Position numbers and translations under genes: made by a program
Shown: in pieces, positions 54,049 through 61,616 of the stretch
How positions within the stretch are numbered: the stretch's first letter is position 1
Layout of the letters: each line of letters opens with the position of its first letter
Notes under the pieces: model-generated
Databases searched by the model: none
What the model saw: only the letters and a program-made list of their open reading frames with translations
Told to the model about the DNA's origin: nothing
Source: Natrinema limicola JCM 13563
GTDB lineage: Archaea; Halobacteriota; Halobacteria; Halobacteriales; Natrialbaceae
Assembly: GCF_000337475.1 (NCBI RefSeq)
Contig: NZ_AOIT01000029.1
Location: 20,866-84,865 of the forward strand
Direction of reading: 5' to 3'
DNA: 64,000 nt

Positions 54049-57000
54049 ATGGATTTCGCTCGACGGCTAGTGCCGGCGGCCATCCGACGCAGGTACGCGG
54101 TCAAGTTCGGGATCGCGTTACTGATACTCATATTGTCCGTCGGATTGGTCGGGTACGCCGCCACCGCAGAGATCACGAACCAGATGGAAGATCAGGTCGA
54201 GACCGACCACTCGTCCGCTACCGAGCAGGAAGCCCAGAGCCTGCAGATGTGGAACTCGCAGAACGAACACACGGTCGAGATGATCGCCAGATCGAACGTC
54301 GTTGCCAGTGACGATCCCGCAGCGATCGAACAGCAGTTCCTCGACTGGGAGGAACATCTCGACAACGACGCGTTCGACATCTCGTACGTCGATCTAAACG
54401 ACGGGACGGTCACCGCAAGCACCACCGACGCGTTCCGCGGTGCGTCGACGGCCGACCTCGAGAACGTCCCCGAAAGCGCGTATGCGAACGCGACCCAGAC
54501 CGTTCCGTGGGTGTCGGATGCCTCCCTCGCCGAGAGCGAGGCCGGCCAGAACCGAACCGTCATCACCTACGTCCAGCGCTCGGCTGCAAACGAAGACCGG
54601 GCGATCATCTACACCGCTGACCTCGAGGCGTACGCGAACGACCTCGAGAGCGACGACGGAACCACGACGATGGTCCTCAACGGCGACAACGAGGTGATGC
54701 TCGACGACAAGGGATACGGCGAAAATCACGAAACGCTCGGGCAGGCATACGGTGGCGATACCAGCCTGCTGACCGCTGCACGGACCGAGGGAGCGACGAC
54801 CCAACGGGTCGACAGCTCGTCACTGACCTTCGAGACCGACGCCTACGACTTCACGGACGACGAGTACGTCACCAGTTCGGCCCCTGTCGTCGGGACCGAC
54901 TGGGTCGTCGTGACCCACGAACCCGCCAGCCAGGCGTTCGGGTTCGTCACCACGATCAACGAATACGGGATCTACGCGACGATCCTCGCCGTCCTCCTGA
55001 TCGGCATGGTCGGTGCCGTCCTCGGCCGGAACACGGCCGTCTCGATTGGCCGACTCGCCGACAAGGCCAGCCAGATGGAAGAAGGCAACCTCGACGTCGA
55101 CCTCGAGACCAACCGGATCGACAACATCGGCCGCCTCTACGATGGCTTCGATTCGATGCGCGACGCACTACGCGAGCAGACCGAGGAAGCCGAAGCCGCA
55201 CGCGAGGAGGCGGAACGCGAGCGCAAACGCGCCGAGGAGATCAACAGCCACCTCGAGGACAAGGCCACCGAGTACTCGACGGTCATGGGCAAGGCTGCCG
55301 ACGGTGATCTCACCGCCCGCGCGACGGTCGAAAGCGACAGCGAGCAGATGCAACAGATCGGCGAGGACATCAACGAGATGCTCGACGAGATCGAGCTGAC
55401 CATCGCCGAGCTCAGCCGGTTCGCGACCGACGTCGCGACCGCCTCCGAGCAGGTGACCGCCTCGAGCGAGGAAGTCCGCTCTGCATCCCAGCAGGTCACC
55501 GGCTCGGTCCAGGAGATTTCGGATGGCGCGGACCGCCAGAACGAGTCGCTGCAGTCGGTCAATCAGGAGATGAGCGGCCTCTCGACGACGACCGAGGAGA
55601 TCGCCGCCTCCTCGAACGAGGTGGCCGACATCGCCGAACGGACCGTCAACACCGGACAGGAAGGGAAGGAAGCCGCTCAGACGGCGATCACCGCCATGGA
55701 CGAGATCGAAACCGAGGCCGGCGACGCCGTCGCCGAGATGCGCCGCCTCGAAGAAGAGGTCCAGCAGATCGACGAGCTGATCAACACGATCTCGGAGATC
55801 GCTCGCCAGACGAACATGCTGGCGCTGAACGCCAACATCGAGGCCTCCCGATCCGCAAGCGGCAGCGACGACGAAGGGTTCTCCGTCGTCGCAAAGGAAG
55901 TCAAGGCCCTCTCCGAGGACGTCGCACAGGCGGCCGACGAGGCCGAGGACCGCCTCGAGGCGATCCGCGAACGCACCGAACAGTCCGCCGCCGAAGTCGA
56001 GGGCACAAGTGCGGACATCGAAGACGCAACCGAACAGGTCCAGGACGCCGTCGAAGCGCTCGAGGAGATCGCTGACCTCGCCCAGGAGACCAACATCGGT
56101 GTCCAGGAAATCTCCGCAGCCACCGAAGAGCAGGCAGCCTCGACCCAGGAGGTCGTCGCGATGGTCGACAACGCGGCGACGATCTCCGAGGAGACCACCG
56201 CGGAAGCCGAGAACGTCGCTGCCGCGGCCGAACAGCAGACCACTGCACTCACTGAGGTCACGGAATCCGCCTCGAGTCTCTCCGAGCAGGCCGCACAGCT
56301 CTCCGAGGCACTCGATAAGTTCGACACCGACATCGACACCGACGAGGTCGACTTCGAGTCGACGTTCGACGTCGACGCGGAGCTATCGGTGTCCGACGCG
56401 TCGTTCGACGCCGACGAGATGGGACTCGACGACCAGACCGGTGGCATCACCCTCGAAGCCACCGACGCGTCGGCGACGGACGCGCTCGAGAACATGCCAG
56501 CTGCTGATACCACGGACGAGGCGAGCTCCGAGGACGCACTCGAGATGGGGCCCGCAGACGACGCCGACGAGTTGGATGCCGACGAGATCCTCGGCATCGA
56601 ATCGGACGAGAGCTACGATACTGACGACGGTGCCCTCGAGTCGGTTGGTGATGCCGACACCGCTGGTGACGACGCGGCAGACCCACTTGCGGACGACGCT
56701 GACCCGCTGGCTGAACTCGACGCCGACAGCGACGACACGGACGACGCGTTCGAATCGACGGCTGAGGATGGTACCGACGACGCAACTGCCCAGCCGCTCG
56801 GGCCGGCCGATGACGAGTTCGACGAGTCGGATACCGACGACGCAACTGCCCAGCCGCTCGGACCAGTCGATGACGAGTCGGGTGGTGGCGACGATGGAAC
56901 CGCACAACCGCTTGAACCAATCGGTGAGGAGACAGACGACGAAGACGGCGAGGACCACGATGACGATGTCCTCGACAACGACGACGCGTCGGATGACGAC

Positions 57001-57060
57001 GCGGACGACACCACAGAAAGCGACGACGTGTTCACGTTCGGGACGACCGACGACGAGTAA
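54049..57060 (+). CDS. Halobacterial transducer (methyl-accepting chemotaxis protein) with long acidic tail
   Basis: 1003 residues. TM1 about residues 22-42, extracellular sensing domain about 43-305 (Cache-like, many acidic residues), TM2 about 306-326, HAMP (GRLADKASQMEEGNLDVDLE), methylation helices and a hairpin tip SEIARQTNMLALNANIEASR at about 584 that contacts CheA/CheW. From about residue 755 to the end runs a roughly 250-residue Asp/Glu-rich tail with a repeated unit TDDATAQPLGP. Passes an unknown external signal to CheA. No other che gene lies near. Stop TAA is 20 bases before the degenerate repeat copy F. Confidence 0.92.
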   Translation: MDFARRLVPAAIRRRYAVKFGIALLILILSVGLVGYAATAEITNQMEDQVETDHSSATEQEAQSLQMWNSQNEHTVEMIARSNVVASDDPAAIEQQFLDWEEHLDNDAFDISYVDLNDGTVTASTTDAFRGASTADLENVPESAYANATQTVPWVSDASLAESEAGQNRTVITYVQRSAANEDRAIIYTADLEAYANDLESDDGTTTMVLNGDNEVMLDDKGYGENHETLGQAYGGDTSLLTAARTEGATTQRVDSSSLTFETDAYDFTDDEYVTSSAPVVGTDWVVVTHEPASQAFGFVTTINEYGIYATILAVLLIGMVGAVLGRNTAVSIGRLADKASQMEEGNLDVDLETNRIDNIGRLYDGFDSMRDALREQTEEAEAAREEAERERKRAEEINSHLEDKATEYSTVMGKAADGDLTARATVESDSEQMQQIGEDINEMLDEIELTIAELSRFATDVATASEQVTASSEEVRSASQQVTGSVQEISDGADRQNESLQSVNQEMSGLSTTTEEIAASSNEVADIAERTVNTGQEGKEAAQTAITAMDEIETEAGDAVAEMRRLEEEVQQIDELINTISEIARQTNMLALNANIEASRSASGSDDEGFSVVAKEVKALSEDVAQAADEAEDRLEAIRERTEQSAAEVEGTSADIEDATEQVQDAVEALEEIADLAQETNIGVQEISAATEEQAASTQEVVAMVDNAATISEETTAEAENVAAAAEQQTTALTEVTESASSLSEQAAQLSEALDKFDTDIDTDEVDFESTFDVDAELSVSDASFDADEMGLDDQTGGITLEATDASATDALENMPAADTTDEASSEDALEMGPADDADELDADEILGIESDESYDTDDGALESVGDADTAGDDAADPLADDADPLAELDADSDDTDDAFESTAEDGTDDATAQPLGPADDEFDESDTDDATAQPLGPVDDESGGGDDGTAQPLEPIGEETDDEDGEDHDDDVLDNDDASDDDADDTTESDDVFTFGTTDDE

Positions 57061-57378
57061 TCGAGTCGATCGCCGGTCGCTGAGACGCCTTGCTGTCGCG
57101 GGTTGCCGGCGCGACGGCAAGCCGTCCGGCGGCCATGGCGGCACTGACTGACAGCTCTCCGCCGTCCACGACTCCACACTGCTGTTTTCTCACTGCTCCC
57201 ACGCGAGCCCCACTCGCTGGCGACGAATCGAATACCGGGCTCGAGGCGGTATTGATCGTGAGCAGACAGACCGTAGATCGCTATCGGTGGCCGATACGGT
57301 CTCGCGGTGCTGGCGAGTTGACACTGCGCGTCGTCTTCGTTCGCTACCTTTTTGACTGCCGTCTTGAAAGGAATCGGC
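57061..57378. other. 318-base intergenic region between the transducer and homoserine kinase genes
   Basis: Contains the degenerate repeat copy F (57081-57167) near the transducer stop. The rest (57168-57378) shows no gene and no clear TATA box for thrB beyond a weak AT-rich ctacctttttgac just ahead of its start. Confidence 0.55.
57081..57167 (+). repeat. Degenerate palindromic repeat, copy F
   Basis: Starts tgagacgccttgctgtcgcg, close to copy D, and ends gcactgactgacagctctcc. The middle differs: a perfect gacggc-aa-gccgtc hairpin replaces the usual inner stem and loop. It sits 20 bases after the transducer stop instead of on it. Confidence 0.6.
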
Positions 57379-58257
57379 ATGCTCACCGTGCGGGCACCGG
57401 CGACGAGTGCGAACCTCGGGAGTGGCTTCGATGTCTTCGGTATCGCTCTCGGGACGCCCGCCGACGTGATTCGGGTCGAGCGCGCCCCGGAAACGACGAT
57501 TACGGTTACGGGAGCCGGCAGCGAGTACATCCCGGAAGATCCTGCCAAGAACACCGTTGGTGCGGTCGCCGAGGCCCTCGATGCCCCGGCACGCATCCGA
57601 ATCGACAAAGGCGTCCGACCCTCCTCGGGGCTTGGCTCGTCAGCCGCGAGCGCGGCTGCCGCCGCCGTCGCGCTCAATGCCCTCTACGACCGCGGCTGCT
57701 CGCGGGAGGAACTCGTTCCCATCGCCGCCGAAGGCGAAGCGCTCGTCTCCGGCGAGGCACACGCGGACAACGTCGCGCCGGCACTGCTCGGCGGCTTCAC
57801 CGTCGTCACCGACGACGGCGTGACACAGGTCGATGCCTCCGTCCCCGTCGTCGCCTGCCTTCCCGATATCACCGTGTCGACGCGCGACGCGCGCGGCGTC
57901 GTCCCCGACTCGGCCTCGCTCGCGGACGTCGTCGACACCGTCGGCAACGCCGCCACGCTCACCGTTGGAATGACACAAGACGATCCCGACCTCGTCGGTC
58001 GGGGAATGTTAGACGACATCGTCACGCCCGAACGCACCAAACTCATCGACGGCTACGATCGGGTTCGCGAGGCCGCCCTCGAGGCGGGCGCAACCGGTGT
58101 AACCGTCAGCGGTGCCGGGCCAGGCGTACTGGCGGTCTGTCATCACCAAAACCAGCGGGCGATCGCTGCAGCGATGGTCGACGCTTTCGACGCAGTTGGT
58201 GTCGAAAGCCGTGCCTACCAGACCGTCGTCGGCGAGGGCGCGCGGCTGTATCGCTGA
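57379..58257 (+). CDS. thrB: Homoserine kinase
   Basis: 292 residues from ATG at 57379 (MLTVRAPATSANLGSGFDVF). GHMP kinase that phosphorylates homoserine on the way to threonine. Motifs: ATSANLGSGFDVFGIALG (motif 1), PSSGLGSSAASAAAAAVAL (phosphate loop), GVTVSGAGPGVLAVC (motif 3). The hom gene of the same pathway is at 4.6 kb, 52 kb away. A frame starting at 57352 (MTAVLKGIGMLTV) adds nine residues without family match. Confidence 0.95.
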   Translation: MLTVRAPATSANLGSGFDVFGIALGTPADVIRVERAPETTITVTGAGSEYIPEDPAKNTVGAVAEALDAPARIRIDKGVRPSSGLGSSAASAAAAAVALNALYDRGCSREELVPIAAEGEALVSGEAHADNVAPALLGGFTVVTDDGVTQVDASVPVVACLPDITVSTRDARGVVPDSASLADVVDTVGNAATLTVGMTQDDPDLVGRGMLDDIVTPERTKLIDGYDRVREAALEAGATGVTVSGAGPGVLAVCHHQNQRAIAAAMVDAFDAVGVESRAYQTVVGEGARLYR

Positions 58258-58331
58258 GCTACTGGTCGACACTGGGTTTCACGCTACTCGAGCAAAAACA
58301 GCGGTGACCGCGTTCGAACGAGCCGCCGTTT

Positions 58332-58417
58332 TCATACCGGCTGCTGTAACGATTTACCGGCGTCTCCGCAGGACGGGTCGCGGAGACGCCGGCACTGACT
58401 GACAGGAGTCCGTCTCA
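58332..58417 (+). repeat. 86-bp palindromic repeat, copy E, with perfect inner stem, ending on a stop codon
   Basis: The inner arms ccggcgtctccgc (58357-58369) and gcggagacgccgg (58380-58392) are a perfect 13-bp inverted repeat around loop aggacgggtc. Ends cactgactgacaggagtccg then tctca; the last three bases (58415-58417) are the TGA stop of pdxS on the minus strand. Starts tcataccggctgctgtaacg, 74 bases after the thrB stop, so it fills the convergent gap between thrB and pdxS. Confidence 0.9.
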
Positions 58418-59323
58418 GACGCCCCGTCCCTGCAGCTTCTCCTCTTCGGGGAGGTCGACGTTCGCGTCGCCTTTCATGCTCTTGCCAAGGTTCTTCGAGA
58501 TTTCTGCGAGCGTCTCGGGGTCGTCCCAGTTGTTCGTCGCTTCGACGATCGCTTCGGCCATCTCCGGAGGGTTCTCCGCGCCGAAGATGCCGCTGCCCAC
58601 GAAGATGCCGTCGCACTCGTGGTGCATCATGAGCGCGGCGTCGGCCGGCGTCGCGATGCCGCCCGCTGCGAAGTTGACGACCGGGAGTCGGCCCATCTCG
58701 GCGGTCTCGTGGACCAGCTCCGCGGGCGCTTCGATCTCGCGAGCGTAGGCCTCGCGTTCCTCGTGGCTCATCCCCTCGAGCTTTCGGATCGCGCCTTTGA
58801 TCGTTCGCTGGTGGTGGACAGCCTGGTTGACGTCGCCGGTGCCAGCCTCGCCTTTGGTGCGGATCATCGCTGCACCCTCGTCGATCCGGCGCAGGGCTTC
58901 GCCGAGGTTACGCGCGCCACAGACGAACGGCGCGGTGAAGTCGCGCTTGTCGATATGATAGGCATTGTCAGCGGGCGTGAGGACCTCACTCTCGTCGATC
59001 ATGTCTACGCCGACGGCTTCCAGGATCTGGGCCTCCTTCGTGTGGCCGATCCGGGATTTGCCCATGACGGGAATCGAGACGGACTCGACGATTTCTTCGA
59101 CGTCTGCCGGGTCTGCCATCCGGGCGACGCCGCCGCGCTTGCGGATGTCGGCGGGGACGGCTTCCAGCGCCATGACAGCGACTGCGCCGGCCTCTTCGGC
59201 GATGCGCGCCTGTTCGGGGTTGACGACGTCCATGATGACGCCGCCTTTCTGCATCCGGGCGAACCCGCGCTTGACGAGATCGGTCCCGCGTCGCAGTTCC
59301 TCGAGATCGGTGTTCTCGGCCAT
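58415..59323 (-). CDS. pdxS: Pyridoxal 5'-phosphate synthase subunit PdxS
   Basis: 302 residues, full length. Makes PLP from ribose 5-phosphate, glyceraldehyde 3-phosphate and ammonia. Signatures: [40 protein letters not shown] with the catalytic Lys, VPILxx replaced here by [18 protein letters not shown] (second catalytic Lys region), and [20 protein letters not shown]. Glutaminase partner pdxT is not adjacent. The stop codon is built by the end of repeat copy E. Promoter not resolved. Confidence 0.97.
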   Translation of the reverse strand: MAENTDLEELRRGTDLVKRGFARMQKGGVIMDVVNPEQARIAEEAGAVAVMALEAVPADIRKRGGVARMADPADVEEIVESVSIPVMGKSRIGHTKEAQILEAVGVDMIDESEVLTPADNAYHIDKRDFTAPFVCGARNLGEALRRIDEGAAMIRTKGEAGTGDVNQAVHHQRTIKGAIRKLEGMSHEEREAYAREIEAPAELVHETAEMGRLPVVNFAAGGIATPADAALMMHHECDGIFVGSGIFGAENPPEMAEAIVEATNNWDDPETLAEISKNLGKSMKGDANVDLPEEEKLQGRGV

Positions 59324-59448
59324 ACTGCGCGGTTAGGAGCCACCGCACTTACGCGTGTTCTTTGGGGACGGCTTGTCCGCAGTGTCCGAAATCAGCTGCA
59401 TAACGGACGAAAACACCGATATCGTGACTCATATATGCCCGGGTCATA

Positions 59449-60210
59449 TCACTCGGTTATACACTCCCCTTCGAGCAGGCGTGCCCGAACGCGGGACCCA
59501 TAGAGCCGACCGACTGGCCGTTGCCACAGCCCTAGTTCTCGTGTCAGCGCCGGCGCAACCTCGAGTCGCGTGCCGACGGACGGGCCGATCCCGATCGCCA
59601 CCTCGCCCTGAATCTGGACCGGTGTCCACACGAGTGCCCCCGCTTTCGTCGTGTAACTCGCCAGCGTCCAGTCGCGGGCTCGAGCGCTGATTCGCGGGCG
59701 GGCGACCTCGAGCCGGACGGTCTCGCGGTCACCGTACCGCCCACCGGAGACGACCGCACGGACCCCGTTCGGCCCGTCAGTCACCATCACGTCGGTGCGT
59801 TCCTTGGGATAGCCCCAGAGCTCGCGCCCGAGCGCGACCGCAGGTTCGGTCGTCACCGGGAGCCAGTGGACGTAGCCACCGATCTCGCCGCCTGCGAGCT
59901 GTGCGATGAGGGTGTTCGTTCGACTCCCATGCACTGCCAGGATGATGACTGCGAACTCGTCGTAGGGCTCGAGTCCCGTTGTGTCCCGGCCGTCGCCGCC
60001 GACGCGGTGGTACTGAATCGCGACGAGTGCGACACAGCCCACGCCGGGTGCAATCGCAAGCGACGAGAGGGGGTCCGGCAGGACCGCCTCGAGTCGACTC
60101 CGGCGAGCAGGAACGACGACGCCACCCACCGTAAGCGATACCTCGAGTGGGAGCGATACCTCGTGGCCGGTCGACAGCCGTGTTCGAGACCGGTGGTCGG
60201 CCGTGGTCAT
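59449..60210 (-). CDS. Acetoacetate decarboxylase family protein
   Basis: 253 residues. The ADC-family active-site region is ALGRELWGYPKERTDVMVTD, with the Lys that forms the Schiff base in true acetoacetate decarboxylase. Preceded by PYDEFAVIILAVHGSRTNT and followed by a beta-cone (GRYGDRETVRLEVARPRISA). Many relatives act on other keto acids, so substrate is open. The start is MTTADHRSRTRLSTGHEVSL at 60210. Lies upstream of pdxS on the same strand with 125 bases between. Confidence 0.8.
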   Translation of the reverse strand: MTTADHRSRTRLSTGHEVSLPLEVSLTVGGVVVPARRSRLEAVLPDPLSSLAIAPGVGCVALVAIQYHRVGGDGRDTTGLEPYDEFAVIILAVHGSRTNTLIAQLAGGEIGGYVHWLPVTTEPAVALGRELWGYPKERTDVMVTDGPNGVRAVVSGGRYGDRETVRLEVARPRISARARDWTLASYTTKAGALVWTPVQIQGEVAIGIGPSVGTRLEVAPALTRELGLWQRPVGRLYGSRVRARLLEGECITE

Positions 60211-60310
60211 AGCCGACGGTACGAGGTGGCCGCTCGTAGAGGGAGGGGATCACGGCCGCGGGCAGCGATAACCGCTACTGTTTTGCAGGTTCCGTCCGTC
60301 GCGCCGGACG

Positions 60311-61024
60311 ATGACTTCCTCGACCTCGAGTGGCCAACTCTCCGACCGCGACCGCGCCGACGGCGAATCGCTGCCGGCGTATCTCACGCCATTGCCGACA
60401 CGGCTCGAGGATCTGGGGCTGCGATTTGCGTGGCTCGTGGTTGCGATCAACCTCGTGGGGACGGCGTTTGGGTTCTGGTACTACTCGGGGCAGTTCGCCG
60501 AGACGACGGCCGTGCTGTGGCCGTGGGTGCCCGACAGCCCGCTCGCGACGCTGTTCGTGGCGCTGGCGCTCGCGTGCTGGAAGCTGGGCCGCGAGCAGCC
60601 GTGGCTTACCGCGCTGGCGTTTTTCGGCAATATCGTGCTCGGTCTGTGGACTCCCTATACGCTGCTCGCGTTCGCCGAGTCCTACACGTATCTCTCCCCG
60701 CTGATGTACAACTTCCTCTTCTGGAGCCACCTCGCGATGGTCGTCCAGGCGCTGGTGCTCTACCGAATCTCGGAGTTCCCGGTGTGGGCTGTCGCCGTCG
60801 CCGCTATCTGGTACTGGAGCAACCTCCTCGTCGACTACTTCGTCCCCGTCGTCGGTGAGCCCCACCACACGATCATCCCGGTCGCACGGGACGCGCCCAT
60901 GTTCCTCGAGGCTGACGCGCTGGGCGTCGTCGCCGCGGGCGAGGTCTCGTTCGTGTTGCTCGCGCTGTTTCTCGCACTCACGATCCGGGTCAAAAAGTGC
61001 GAGGCGGCCCGAGGCCGATCGTAG
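60311..61024 (+). CDS. DUF1405 family membrane protein
   Basis: 237 residues. Six spans. Family motifs WLVVAINLVGTAFGFWYYSG, TPYTLLAFAESYTYLSPLMY and NLLVDYFVPVVGEPHHTIIP. DUF1405 proteins are membrane proteins of unknown function in archaea and bacilli. Diverges from the ADC gene (100 bases between) and converges on the winged-helix gene with 20 bases between stops. Confidence 0.85.
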   Translation: MTSSTSSGQLSDRDRADGESLPAYLTPLPTRLEDLGLRFAWLVVAINLVGTAFGFWYYSGQFAETTAVLWPWVPDSPLATLFVALALACWKLGREQPWLTALAFFGNIVLGLWTPYTLLAFAESYTYLSPLMYNFLFWSHLAMVVQALVLYRISEFPVWAVAVAAIWYWSNLLVDYFVPVVGEPHHTIIPVARDAPMFLEADALGVVAAGEVSFVLLALFLALTIRVKKCEAARGRS

Positions 61025-61044
61025 CCGCTGGCTCCGAACTGCAG

Positions 61045-61410
61045 TCACTCCGCCAGCGACAGGTCATTGACCGACGCAAGCTCGAGGTACGGATCCAGCG
61101 AACTGGCCGCGGCCCGCCGCTCGACCGTCCCGGCTTCGGTATCGTACTGCAGTACCTCCGCATCGAGGAATTTTTGGAGGTGGTTGTGGTGGAATTCGAC
61201 CGTGAGCTGCTCGATCCGTTCGGGCGTCGGCTCGCCGTCACGGTGGGCAAGCCGGTCGATGAGTTCCTCGAGACGGACTGCTCCCACTCTCCGGGAGAGG
61301 TAGGACAACGCATACCGGCGGTGGTCATCGCACAACAGCTCGAAGATGGTATTCGAAGAGAGACGGTCGTCGGCAGCCGTACGTTTCGCATTCGAGGTAT
61401 CTGTCTTCAT
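61045..61410 (-). CDS. Winged-helix domain protein (DUF7344-like)
   Basis: 121 residues. MKTDTSNAKRTAADDRLSSN start, then the haloarchaeal pattern TIFELLCDDHRRYALSYLSR (helix 1-2), ERIEQLTVEFHHNHLQKFLD (recognition helix region) and LQYDTEAGTVERR (wing). A DNA-binding regulator of the DUF7344 type as I recall. Its target is unknown. Confidence 0.8.
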   Translation of the reverse strand: MKTDTSNAKRTAADDRLSSNTIFELLCDDHRRYALSYLSRRVGAVRLEELIDRLAHRDGEPTPERIEQLTVEFHHNHLQKFLDAEVLQYDTEAGTVERRAAASSLDPYLELASVNDLSLAE

Positions 61411-61616
61411 GGTGCTCTGTACTCGGCTTACGCGGCGCGGCCGACCGATCGGCGCTCAGCGACTTCAGCAGAGCACACCTCGAGATTGCCCGATATCGTT
61501 ATAGCCTTTCTGCTGACGACACAGTATGCACTGGGAATCTGGTGGCAGGAAACGAATGTCCAAAAACGAGCCCTGCGTGAATTCGGACTCGTCTTCTAGC
61601 GACGGCGACCGACTGC

